From contig JBAYVI010000015.1 in NCBI GenBank assembly GCA_041674625.1, forward strand, positions 1 to 34,683: DNA of 34,683 nucleotides, given 5' to 3'. The stretch is from BRH-c32 sp041674625. GTDB lineage: Bacteria > Bacteroidota > Ignavibacteria > Ignavibacteriales > Melioribacteraceae. Each line of letters opens with the position of its first letter. Position 1 is the first letter of the stretch. Under the pieces are notes generated by a model. It had not been told where the DNA came from, did not search any database, and was given only the letters and a program-made list of their open reading frames with translations. The position numbers were made by a program, and so were the translations under genes. Of this stretch, positions 16,169-24,072 are shown one piece after another.

Positions 16169-16241
16169 GCGGGTGTAACTCAGTTGGTAGAGTATCGGCT
16201 TCCCAAGCCGGTTGTCGCGGGTTCGAGTCCCGTCACCCGCT
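16169..16241 (+). tRNA. tRNA-Gly (anticodon CCC)
   Basis: A 73-base cloverleaf. Acceptor GCGGGTG pairs with CACCCGC; D-arm ACTC/GAGT; anticodon stem TCGGC/GCCGG with loop TTCCCAA, so positions 34-36 are CCC (reads GGG). T-arm GCGGG/CCCGT with loop TTCGAGT and one G-U pair. The discriminator is T, normal for bacterial glycine tRNA. The 3' CCA is not encoded (TCT follows). Confidence 0.95.
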
Positions 16242-16299
16242 CTAAAAAAAAATATTTTGATTTTTTAAAAATTTGTTTATATTAACGGTCTAAATATTT

Positions 16300-16377
16300 G
16301 GGAGTTTAGCTCAGCTGGTTCAGAGCACCTGCCTTACAAGCAGGGGGTCATTGGTTCGAATCCATTAACTCCCACCA
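16300..16377 (+). tRNA. tRNA-Val (anticodon TAC)
   Basis: A 75-base cloverleaf plus an encoded CCA (16375-16377). Acceptor GGGAGTT/AACTCCC is perfect; D-arm GCTC/GAGC; anticodon stem CCTGC/GCAGG with loop CTTACAA, anticodon TAC. The T-arm ATTGG/CCATT carries a T-T mismatch at the second pair. Discriminator A. It lies 58 bases after tRNA-Gly and is probably in the same transcript. Confidence 0.95.
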
Positions 16378-16382
16378 AAGTA

Positions 16383-16420
16383 AAACCCGATCTCATTCCG
16401 ATTTCGGGTTTCTTATTTTA
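16383..16420 (+). terminator. Terminator after tRNA-Val
   Basis: Stem AAACCCGA (16383-16390) / TCGGGTTT (16404-16411) with a 13-base loop, then the T-rich tail CTTATTTTA. It begins 6 bases after the tRNA CCA end. Confidence 0.8.
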
Positions 16421-16619
16421 AAACCGCAAAACAAATATTATTACAATACCATTAATCCATTCTAATATAATCCAATAATCTTTCGAGAAAATAATCTTAT
16501 TTGCAGTGTTCTATAAGAAAGCTTTGTGCTATATTTTTCGTAATTACGAGACCATTTATTATATTTGGATAATAAGATATTATTAACATTTATTCACTCA
16601 ACCTCTATGGAGATATGAA

Positions 16620-17117
16620 ATGGCAACAACAAAGGACAATTTAAAAGAAGCATTTGCAGGTGAAAGTCAAGCAAATCAAAAATATAGAGCATTTGCTAAA
16701 AAAGCAGCAAAAGAAGGATTTCCGAATATTGCTAAGTTATTTGAAACAGCCGCTGAAGCTGAAAGAATCCACGCTGAAGGACATCTTGGTTCACTTGAAA
16801 TTATTGGTTCTACAGTCGATAATCTTAAATCTGCAATCGAAGGTGAAACTTATGAATTCTCAGAAATGTACCCACCAATGCACGAACAGGCAGTTGAAGA
16901 TAATCATAAAGCTCAAAGAATGTTTAAATATGCTCTAGATGCTGAAAAAGTTCATGCAGAACTTTACACAAAAGCTTTAGAAGCGGCAGAACAAGGGAAA
17001 GATTTAGATGTAGCTAATATCTATCTGTGCCCTATTTGCGGTCATATAGAATTTGGCGAGCCGACTGAAAATTGTCCTGTATGCGGAGCTTTGCCAACAA
17101 AGTATGTTCAGATATAG
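16620..17117 (+). CDS. rbr: Rubrerythrin
   Basis: A non-heme diiron peroxidase that reduces H2O2 in anaerobes and microaerophiles. The 165-residue protein has an N-terminal ferritin-like four-helix domain (about 1-130) with iron-binding motifs AFAGESQANQKY, ETAAEAERIHAEGH, AIEGETYEFSEMYP and ALDAEKVHAELY. A C-terminal rubredoxin-like domain follows, with two knuckles CPICGH and CPVCGALP holding a FeS4 centre. GGAGA lies 6 bases upstream of the ATG. The 200-base leader region after the tRNA terminator holds a TATATTTT at 16530-16537 that may be a -7 element, but no TTG at the right spacing. A strong terminator follows, so the gene is monocistronic. It suggests an anaerobic or facultative lifestyle. 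Confidence 0.95.
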   Translation: MATTKDNLKEAFAGESQANQKYRAFAKKAAKEGFPNIAKLFETAAEAERIHAEGHLGSLEIIGSTVDNLKSAIEGETYEFSEMYPPMHEQAVEDNHKAQRMFKYALDAEKVHAELYTKALEAAEQGKDLDVANIYLCPICGHIEFGEPTENCPVCGALPTKYVQI

Positions 17118-17137
17118 TCTATAAATAGTTTCTTTAG

Positions 17138-17172
17138 ATGCCTTACTTATTTTGTAAGTAAGGCATTTTTTT
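17138..17172 (+). terminator. Rho-independent terminator after rubrerythrin
   Basis: Perfect 12-bp stem ATGCCTTACTTA (17138-17149) / TAAGTAAGGCAT (17155-17166), 5-base loop, then a run of T to 17172. Confidence 0.93.
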
Positions 17173-17201
17173 GCCAGATTGGTTACTTCTATTTATCTTT
17201 G
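17171..17201 (+). promoter_or_regulatory. Bacteroidetes-type promoter for the arylsulfotransferase-like gene
   Basis: TTG at 17171-17173 (in the T tail of the preceding terminator), 20 bases, TATCTTTG at 17194-17201. Initiation would be near 17208. That places the earliest in-frame TTG (17199) outside the transcript and supports a start at 17223 or 17244. Confidence 0.68.
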
Positions 17202-17222
17202 AGTAAATACTTCCAGAAAATA

Positions 17223-18980
17223 ATGATATTTAAGAAAACTCAAATGGCAATTTTAAAAGATCCAAAAAGTAAATTGGTAGTTTTTCTTTATTTTATAATT
17301 GTCATCCCATTATTCTCGCAAATCAATTATCCAGTAGACCTTCCGAAATTTAAAATTACAAAGTCTTATGGTTGTGATACTTCAAGTATATTCTTAGCAC
17401 CTACCGCTTCGAAAGCACCATACCTTATGATAATAGATAATGAAGGCAATCCCAAATATTTCAAGAAAGTAAAGAGCAGCATATATGATTTTAAACCTCA
17501 TCCAAATGGGACCTTAAGCTATTTTGATAGAGGCGGTGATTGTTTCTATATAATGAATAGCAATTATGAATTAATCGATAGCGTAAAATGTTTAGGGGAA
17601 CTTTATACAGATTTTCATGAATTAAGAATTTTACCTAATGGGAATTATTTGATCCTTGGATTTGATAGTCAAATAGTTGATATGAGTAGAATTGTAGAAG
17701 GAGGACGAGATTCAGCTACGGTTATCGGTTATTATATTCAGGAGATTGATAAAAACAAAAATCTGATTTTTGAATGGAAAACTTGGGATCATATTGATAT
17801 TAAGGATTCGTATACAGATCTTAAACAGGGCACTATTGATATAACACATGGTAATTCAATTGATGTAGATTATGATGGTAATCTTTTAGTATCACTTAGG
17901 AATACTCAAGAAATAATTAAGATAGAAAGAAAAACTGGTGCTGTAATCTGGCGACTTGGAGGAAGAAAAAATCAATTTACTTTTATAAAAGATCCATTGT
18001 GGTTTTCTTGGCAGCATGCCGCCAGAAGATTACCAAATGGTAACCTATTATTATTTGATAATGGTTTTAGACGAGAGCCGCAAAGTGTATCTTATTCTCG
18101 CGCTTTAGAATATGAGTTAGATGAAATTAATAAAACTGCCAAATTAGTTTGGGAATATAGAAATTCTCCAGATGTTTTTAGTATTGGGCTTGGTTATAGT
18201 CAACGTTTGCCGAATGGAAACACATTTATCGGATGGGGAGCAGCAGTTCCTGCGATTACAGAAGTTACTTCACAAGGGAGAGAAGTTTTTGAACTTTCAT
18301 TTGAAAAAGATTATTCCACTTATCGAGCATACCGCTACCCTTGGGGTAGTCCGAAAATCACTAATTTTTCACCGATATCATATTCGATAGAAAAAACTTT
18401 CTTTGTTACTACCAATCAGTCGGACACCATTTCATCAAAAATCACTTTATCTAATAAAAATAGTTTTCCTATAACTATATCTTCGATAAGAAATAATTCT
18501 AGATCATTTATTATCTCTTCTGATTTACCTGAAGTTATAAATCCGAATGATTCAATCTCTATCAGGTTTTGCTTTAGATCAGATTTATCATTAAGTCCAT
18601 ACGTTGATACAATCAGAATTTACTCTAATTGTAATGATATTAGTATTGCGGTTGAAGGTCTTGATATGTCCAATGTTAAAGGGGAAGTGGAAGAAATTAA
18701 CAACAGTTTTTCAATTAAACAAAACTATCCTAATCCATTTAATGGTGAGACTAAAATTAATTTTACACTTAAACGTGCGAGTTTGGTGAAAATTCTAATA
18801 TATGATTTACTCGGAAGATTTATAGCTGAGATTATAAATAAAGAATATAATATTGGTAATTATACTATCAACTTTAATGGCAGAAATAATAATGGTGAGG
18901 TCATACCTTCAGGAGTTTATATATATACATTACAAGTAGGCAATTTTAGAGTATCAAAAAAAATGACACTTCTTAAATAG
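17223..18980 (+). CDS. Secreted arylsulfotransferase-like protein with T9SS sorting domain
   Basis: A 585-residue protein. The N-terminus has a hydrophobic signal segment (KLVVFLYFIIVIPLFSQ), expected to be cut after SQ; a start at 17244 would give a more conventional signal peptide. Residues about 35-385 form a six-bladed propeller-type ASST (arylsulfotransferase) domain: repeated Pro-Asn-Gly blade motifs (PHPNGTL, LPNGNYLIL, LPNGNLLLFDNG, LPNGNTFIGWG) and conserved histidines in DITHGNS and WQHAARR, the positions expected for sulfate transfer. Residues about 390-490 look like an Ig-like spacer. The C-terminal about 85 residues (NYPNPFNGET ... SGVYIYTLQVG ... KKMTLLK) are a type A T9SS sorting domain, so the protein is exported to the surface or medium. 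Homologues in this phylum are often called aryl-sulfate sulfotransferases, but activity is unproven. Confidence 0.82.
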   Translation: MIFKKTQMAILKDPKSKLVVFLYFIIVIPLFSQINYPVDLPKFKITKSYGCDTSSIFLAPTASKAPYLMIIDNEGNPKYFKKVKSSIYDFKPHPNGTLSYFDRGGDCFYIMNSNYELIDSVKCLGELYTDFHELRILPNGNYLILGFDSQIVDMSRIVEGGRDSATVIGYYIQEIDKNKNLIFEWKTWDHIDIKDSYTDLKQGTIDITHGNSIDVDYDGNLLVSLRNTQEIIKIERKTGAVIWRLGGRKNQFTFIKDPLWFSWQHAARRLPNGNLLLFDNGFRREPQSVSYSRALEYELDEINKTAKLVWEYRNSPDVFSIGLGYSQRLPNGNTFIGWGAAVPAITEVTSQGREVFELSFEKDYSTYRAYRYPWGSPKITNFSPISYSIEKTFFVTTNQSDTISSKITLSNKNSFPITISSIRNNSRSFIISSDLPEVINPNDSISIRFCFRSDLSLSPYVDTIRIYSNCNDISIAVEGLDMSNVKGEVEEINNSFSIKQNYPNPFNGETKINFTLKRASLVKILIYDLLGRFIAEIINKEYNIGNYTINFNGRNNNGEVIPSGVYIYTLQVGNFRVSKKMTLLK

Positions 18981-19036
18981 AAAGAATAAAATATCCGCTC
19001 GTTCACCGCCTTAAATGTGCACTTAAAGCATTTAAT

Positions 19037-19067
19037 TTGCTTGATCATTATATAAATATTATTTTTT
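19037..19067 (+). promoter_or_regulatory. Candidate promoter for the CBM protein gene
   Basis: TTG at 19037-19039, 20 bases, TATTTTTT at 19060-19067, which is TAnnTTTG with the last base changed. The ATG is 31 bases downstream. Confidence 0.45.
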
Positions 19068-19098
19068 TCAAGTTAATCTCAAAAACAAGGAAAAGACT

Positions 19099-21669
19099 AT
19101 GAGAAAGTTGATTTACCTTTTGTTTTGGTTTACTCTTGCTGTAAATATTAATGCACAAAAAGCAATTGATGCATTCGATTCAACTCCCTCTGATACGAAT
19201 TACTGGACTATATTGAATAATCATGCAGGGGACATTTTTAATCTTACATATGTTACAACACCAAAATTCAGCGGTACCGGGTCTATGAAAGTAGATTATA
19301 AAACATCCGGTTATGATTCTTGGGGTTGGTTCGTGGGCATGGAGCAATGGTGTCCTGATTCTAATGATACCTATGATTTATCAGGATATGATAGCTTAAC
19401 TTTTAGGTATTATGTAGAAAAACCAGTAGCTGATGACGTTGAGATGGTTTTTAGATTCTGTTTACTTGATGTAAGTAATGCTCCATATGGGAACAAAACT
19501 TATGTTCAAACCGATTGTGAGAAGTATTTTAGTTTCCATTATATACTAAAAACTCCCACACAGGGTTGGAATTATGTTACAATGCCTTTAGTCAATAATG
19601 ATAATGTTGAAGGGAAAGGATTTGCTCAAAGAACATGGGGCGGTATGCAATTGGGCAACCAATTATTGGATTTAGAAAAAATCAAAGGTTTTGTTTGGGA
19701 ATTTCTTGTCGATGGTCAGCAAGCAAAAGTTGCCGAAGGAACAATCTATTTTGATGCTTTAGAATTACATGGAAGACAAACAAAAGCATTAACCTTCTTT
19801 AATGGCAAAGCAATTCCAGCTTCAATAATTTTTAATCAAGGTCGAAATGGTTCTTGTGTAGTATCTGATGAGGAATCTTCTAATCCGACAACTCACAAAT
19901 ACAGCTTGAAATGGACTACACCCGGACAATGGGATGGACCTATCTTTGAATTGGTAAAGAAAGCTAATTTAATAGAACAATGGGACCAAGACACTTTGAA
20001 ACTAAGGATCAAAGCTCCTGCCGGAATTGGGGATATTAGACTTATTTTTCAAGATGTAGATGAGGATGGAGCAGCGACTGCGGATTATCCATTTGAAACC
20101 GATTTTTATCTTTATGCTGATAATATGAATTATGATGGAAATTGGAAAACAATTGTTATTCCACTCAGTCAATTCAATTTAACAGCAGGGGTATGGGACG
20201 ATCTTACTTCGGCACATGTTGATGGAACATTCGATAAAACTAAAGTTTCGCAACTAAAGATATTCAGGACAAATGATACTCGTTGGCAGAATCAGGTAGT
20301 TTATTTAGATGAAATATGGACCGGATCACCGGTATTTGATGTTTTAGCTCCTGAAGCACCAGCGCAGGTAACTGGAGCTGCGGGGAACTATAATAATTTA
20401 ATTTTATGGGATGACGTTCCTTTTGAAGAAGGTGAGGTTTATAACGTTTTTGCAAGTTTAGAGCCGATTACTGATTTACATTCAAGAAAAGTAGATCAAA
20501 TTGGATTCAATATAAGTGAAAGTGCACAATCAATGAATCATGTTTTATTTGCTCCTGCACGCGATCAAAATGTAACTTATTACTATGCAGTGCAATGTCT
20601 TGATGCAGCAGGTAATGAAGGACCATTTACAAGTTCATTAGCCGGAGTAACAAACTTAGCTAAAGGAGTTCCAGTTATTAATAATGGTGCACCTGCTAAT
20701 TTTGCAGCTGATGGAGATCTTCAAGAATTTGCCGGTATTGAACCTTTTGAAGTTTCACTTGCTAAAGCTACTGCACATATCCCTGATGGATATGGCTATA
20801 CTTTAGATAACGATGCGGATTTTTCTTTTAAAGCTCATCTTGCTATGGATGATAATTATTTATATATAGGAATTGATGTAAATGATAATGTACTCTATTC
20901 TGATGAAACAAATAATTTGGATATGTCTTATCTCTATGATGGAATTGATCTTTTCTTAGGTCTCTATGATCAAAGAGGTCCTTCTCATATTTCATATCAG
21001 AAAGGTCAAGAAACAGATTACCATTTTAGATTTAATCAGTGGTGTGCTATGTTAGATATGGCAGGTGGTGGAATTATTCTTGATGCTACTTCACCTGATT
21101 TCAAATTTGTTGAGAAATTTACAGGTGGATATACAATTGAAGCTAAAATCTCTTTCGCAGCAATTGCTGAGAAATTGGGTATCGGGTATACTTTCAAACC
21201 AAAATTGGGAATGAGAATTCCTCTTGATTTTATTGGTAACGATAATGATGGAACTCTCCCTGGTAAGACAAGAGAATTAGTTGTTACATATTCATTAAAG
21301 AGTAATGACCAATCATATAGGGATGTTTCGGTTTGGACAAATACTTGGGTAGGTGATGCTTGGACTACGGGCATTAAAGATGAATATAATAATGAAGAAA
21401 TAATTACAGAATATAGACTTAATCAAAACTATCCGAATCCTTTTAATCCTTCCACGCTTATTTCATTTAATTTGAAAAATCAAGGGAATGTTTCAATAAA
21501 AGTATTTGATGTGATCGGGCGAGAAGTAACAACATTAGTAAATGAATTTAGAAATGCAGGGAGATTTGATGTAAGATTTGATGCTACTAATCTTCCAACA
21601 GGAATATATTTTTGCAGAATGGTTACAAGTGGGTATACAAAAACAATAAAAATGATGATGTTAAAGTAA
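19099..21669 (+). CDS. T9SS-exported multi-domain carbohydrate-binding protein (CBM11-like x2, FnIII-like, CBM9-like)
   Basis: An 856-residue secreted protein with signal peptide MRKLIYLLFWFTLAVNINAQ. Residues about 20-225 and 235-415 are two related jelly-roll modules of CBM11/CIA30-like type (YDLSGYDSLTFRYYV, GWNYVTMPL, GTIYFDALEL; and WDQDTLKLRIKAP, NWKTIVIPLSQF, QVVYLDEIWTG). Residues about 425-535 resemble a fibronectin type III module (LILWDDVPFEEGEVYNVF ... YYYAVQCLDAAGNEG). Residues about 555-770 match the CBM9 family (FKAHLAMDDNYLYIGIDVND, YDGIDLFLGLYD, GGYTIEAKISF). The last about 80 residues are a type A T9SS sorting domain (NQNYPNPFNPS, LPTGIYFCRM). I see no glycosidase catalytic motif, so it is probably a surface glycan-capture protein. 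AAGGAAAAG precedes the ATG. It is transcribed alone, with a terminator after it. Confidence 0.8.
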   Translation: MRKLIYLLFWFTLAVNINAQKAIDAFDSTPSDTNYWTILNNHAGDIFNLTYVTTPKFSGTGSMKVDYKTSGYDSWGWFVGMEQWCPDSNDTYDLSGYDSLTFRYYVEKPVADDVEMVFRFCLLDVSNAPYGNKTYVQTDCEKYFSFHYILKTPTQGWNYVTMPLVNNDNVEGKGFAQRTWGGMQLGNQLLDLEKIKGFVWEFLVDGQQAKVAEGTIYFDALELHGRQTKALTFFNGKAIPASIIFNQGRNGSCVVSDEESSNPTTHKYSLKWTTPGQWDGPIFELVKKANLIEQWDQDTLKLRIKAPAGIGDIRLIFQDVDEDGAATADYPFETDFYLYADNMNYDGNWKTIVIPLSQFNLTAGVWDDLTSAHVDGTFDKTKVSQLKIFRTNDTRWQNQVVYLDEIWTGSPVFDVLAPEAPAQVTGAAGNYNNLILWDDVPFEEGEVYNVFASLEPITDLHSRKVDQIGFNISESAQSMNHVLFAPARDQNVTYYYAVQCLDAAGNEGPFTSSLAGVTNLAKGVPVINNGAPANFAADGDLQEFAGIEPFEVSLAKATAHIPDGYGYTLDNDADFSFKAHLAMDDNYLYIGIDVNDNVLYSDETNNLDMSYLYDGIDLFLGLYDQRGPSHISYQKGQETDYHFRFNQWCAMLDMAGGGIILDATSPDFKFVEKFTGGYTIEAKISFAAIAEKLGIGYTFKPKLGMRIPLDFIGNDNDGTLPGKTRELVVTYSLKSNDQSYRDVSVWTNTWVGDAWTTGIKDEYNNEEIITEYRLNQNYPNPFNPSTLISFNLKNQGNVSIKVFDVIGREVTTLVNEFRNAGRFDVRFDATNLPTGIYFCRMVTSGYTKTIKMMMLK

Positions 21670-21681
21670 GTACTCCTCTTT

Positions 21682-21724
21682 ATATGGGATATGGCTAATG
21701 CCTCCCGCCATATCCCATATTTTT
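21682..21724 (+). terminator. Rho-independent terminator after the CBM protein gene
   Basis: Perfect 14-bp stem ATATGGGATATGGC (21682-21695) / GCCATATCCCATAT (21707-21720), 11-base loop, T tail to 21724. It separates the CBM gene from the GH3-led operon. Confidence 0.93.
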
Positions 21725-21798
21725 CATAGACCACAGAAAATATTTTTAAAAATAGGACTATTGCCAAAACTGCTTATAGAATTGATTTTATTTCTGTT

Positions 21799-21806
21799 TA
21801 TATTTG
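21799..21806 (+). promoter_or_regulatory. Candidate -7 element for the GH3-GH16-GH2-kinase-regulator operon
   Basis: TATATTTG, identical to the asnS -7 element, 20 bases before the GH3 ATG. No TTG lies at 19-21 bases upstream (TTA at 21774-21776 is 22 bases away). A weak -33 element would fit a promoter that needs an activator. Confidence 0.45.
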
Positions 21807-21826
21807 AGAAAAAAATAGGTAGTAAA

Positions 21827-24052
21827 ATGTATTTTCATAATAATATTTACAGCCGTTTTATTTATAAGCTATTTTTTATTTTTTTATTTTTATCTTCATT
21901 CGCATATAGTCAAAAGAACCTAAAGCATTTAAATGTTTCTTTATCGTTAGATGAGCGAATAGAAACTCTAATCAGTAGTACGACACTTCAAGAAAAAATC
22001 TCACAAATGAATTATAATGCTCCGGCAATTGAGCGACTCGGAATTCCTAAGTATAATTGGTGGAATGAATGCCTTCATGGAGTGGCAAGAAATGGACTTG
22101 CTACTGTATTTCCGCAGGCAATCGGAATCGCAGCTATGTGGGATAAAGATTTAATGTTCCAAATCGCAACTGCAATTTCTGATGAAGCTCGAATAAAATA
22201 TTACGATGGTATTAAAGACGGTACTAGAGATATTTATCAAGGACTTACATTTTGGACTCCTAATATTAATATATTTCGCGACCCACGTTGGGGTAGGGGA
22301 ATGGAAACATATGGTGAAGATCCATACTTAACAGGTGAATTAGCGGTTCAATTTATTAAGGGTCTACAGGGAGACGATCCTAAATATTTTAAAACTATTG
22401 CCACAGCTAAGCACTTTGCGGTACATAGCGGACCAGAGCCGGATAGGCACACATTTAATGCTGAAGTATCTGAATATGATCTAAGAGAGACATATCTCCC
22501 TGCATTCAAAGTATCAGTTCAAAAAGCAAACGTGCAATCATTAATGTGTGCTTATAACAGTTTCAGAGGAAGAGCATGTTGTAGTAACGATTCTTTATTA
22601 AACGAAATACTTAGAAATGAATGGGGCTTCAAGGGATACGTAGTGTCGGATTGCTGGGCAATTTCAGATATTTATAAATATCATAATGAAGCTAAAGATG
22701 CAACAGAAGCATCTGCATTTTCAGTTCTTGCAGGAACCGATTTAGAGTGCGGAGATTCATATTCTAATCTATCTGACGCTGTTCAAAGCAGAATGATTTC
22801 TGAAAATGATTTAAATAAATCCTTGAGAAGATTATTTTATGCTCAATTTAAGCTTGGAATGTATGATCCGCCAGAATTAGTAAAATACTCTAAAATTGAT
22901 CCAAAATTATTGGATTGCGACAGACATAAAGCTTTAGCACTTGAAGCGACAAGAAATTCAATTGTACTGTTGAAGAACGAAAATAATTTATTGCCATTAA
23001 ACAAAATGCCAAAAACAATTGCTGTGATTGGTCCAAATGCAGATGATCCAGAAGTTTTATTAGCTAATTATAATGGGGTTCCATCTAATTCAGTAACTCC
23101 GCTAAAAGGAATTATTAACAAAGTAGGAAATGTTATTTCAGTTATTTATGAGAAAGGATGTAGTATTGCAGAACATATTCCATTAAAGGAGAATGAAATT
23201 CTTAATAAAAATGAAGAAGTAGATGCCATCAATGCTGCAAAACTAAGCGATATTATAATTCTTGTAATGGGTCTATCTCCACGTCTCGAAGGAGAGGAAA
23301 TGGATGTGCCTGTTGAAGGATTTTATAAAGGGGATAGATTAACCTTAGACTTACCTAAAATTCAACAAAATTTGATTAGAAAAATTGTTGCGATTGGAAA
23401 ACCCACAGTTTTAGTCCTTCTTAATGGAAGTGCAGTTTCAATTAATTGGGAAAATGATAAAATACCTGCAATAATAGAATCATGGTATGGAGGACAGGCA
23501 GCAGGGACTGCTATTGCCGAAGTATTATTTGGAGAGATTAATCCTTCCGGCAAGCTTCCAGTAACTTTTTATAAATCAGTAGATCAGCTTCCTAATTTCA
23601 AAGATTATTCTATGAGAAGTAGTCTTAATTCCTTTGGAAGAACTTATCGATATTTTACAGGAGATGTTTTATATCCATTTGGATATGGTCTTAGTTATAC
23701 TTCTTTTGAATATAGTAACCTTCGATTAAATAAAAATAGAATTTCTGGTAGTGGGGAAGCAAATGTTTCTATCGATATAAAAAACAGTGGAAAAATGAAA
23801 GGTAGTGAAGTTGTTCAGCTATATACTAAGGGCACTTTCGAGAATGGGGCAATTAAATCATTAAAAGGGTTTTTAAAAATCAATTTGAATGCGGGAGAAA
23901 CAAAAACAGTTGATTTTTTAATTAATAAAGAAACTTTGCAAGAATATTCAAATGAAAAAGGATTCATAGTGTATAATGGAGAACATATTCTATTAGTTGG
24001 TTCTTCATCTGCTGAAAAGGATCTTAAAGAAATTAAATTAATAATCGAGTAA
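21827..24052 (+). CDS. Glycoside hydrolase family 3 (beta-glucosidase/beta-xylosidase type)
   Basis: A 741-residue enzyme that removes terminal beta-linked glucose or xylose. After a signal peptide (about 1-26, FFIFLFLSSFAYSQ) come the GH3 N-terminal barrel and the C-terminal alpha/beta sandwich plus an FnIII-like domain. The substrate-binding entry YNWWNECLHGVAR, DPRWGRGMETYGEDPYL, KHFAVHSGPEPDRHTF and the nucleophile D275 in VVSDCWAI define the barrel. The C-terminal half shows SIVLLKNENNLLPL and ESWYGGQAAGTAIAEVLFGEINPSGKLPVTF, then YPFGYGLSYTSFEY. The NE(C/A)LHG form is frequent in beta-xylosidases, so xylosidase is a live alternative to glucosidase. There is no T9SS tail, so it is probably periplasmic. 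The frame is open to 21698, but upstream codons lie in the terminator; ATG 21827 begins the signal peptide. First gene of an apparent five-gene operon. Confidence 0.9.
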   Translation: MYFHNNIYSRFIYKLFFIFLFLSSFAYSQKNLKHLNVSLSLDERIETLISSTTLQEKISQMNYNAPAIERLGIPKYNWWNECLHGVARNGLATVFPQAIGIAAMWDKDLMFQIATAISDEARIKYYDGIKDGTRDIYQGLTFWTPNINIFRDPRWGRGMETYGEDPYLTGELAVQFIKGLQGDDPKYFKTIATAKHFAVHSGPEPDRHTFNAEVSEYDLRETYLPAFKVSVQKANVQSLMCAYNSFRGRACCSNDSLLNEILRNEWGFKGYVVSDCWAISDIYKYHNEAKDATEASAFSVLAGTDLECGDSYSNLSDAVQSRMISENDLNKSLRRLFYAQFKLGMYDPPELVKYSKIDPKLLDCDRHKALALEATRNSIVLLKNENNLLPLNKMPKTIAVIGPNADDPEVLLANYNGVPSNSVTPLKGIINKVGNVISVIYEKGCSIAEHIPLKENEILNKNEEVDAINAAKLSDIIILVMGLSPRLEGEEMDVPVEGFYKGDRLTLDLPKIQQNLIRKIVAIGKPTVLVLLNGSAVSINWENDKIPAIIESWYGGQAAGTAIAEVLFGEINPSGKLPVTFYKSVDQLPNFKDYSMRSSLNSFGRTYRYFTGDVLYPFGYGLSYTSFEYSNLRLNKNRISGSGEANVSIDIKNSGKMKGSEVVQLYTKGTFENGAIKSLKGFLKINLNAGETKTVDFLINKETLQEYSNEKGFIVYNGEHILLVGSSSAEKDLKEIKLIIE

Positions 24053-24072
24053 GAATAAAATCAGAGGATATT

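Noticed and set aside
16654..16938. Alternative + frame ORF of 94 codons inside rubrerythrin
   Set aside because: Shadow of a well-conserved gene; no ribosome site or domain.
19011..19035. Inverted repeat TTAAATG/CATTTAA after the ASST-like gene
   Set aside because: Only 7 A/T-dominated pairs with an 11-base loop and no T run; not convincing as a terminator or operator.
21698..21826. Long N-terminal extension of the GH3 protein
   Set aside because: It begins in the terminator loop and would place 43 residues before a clear signal peptide, upstream of the likely -7 element.
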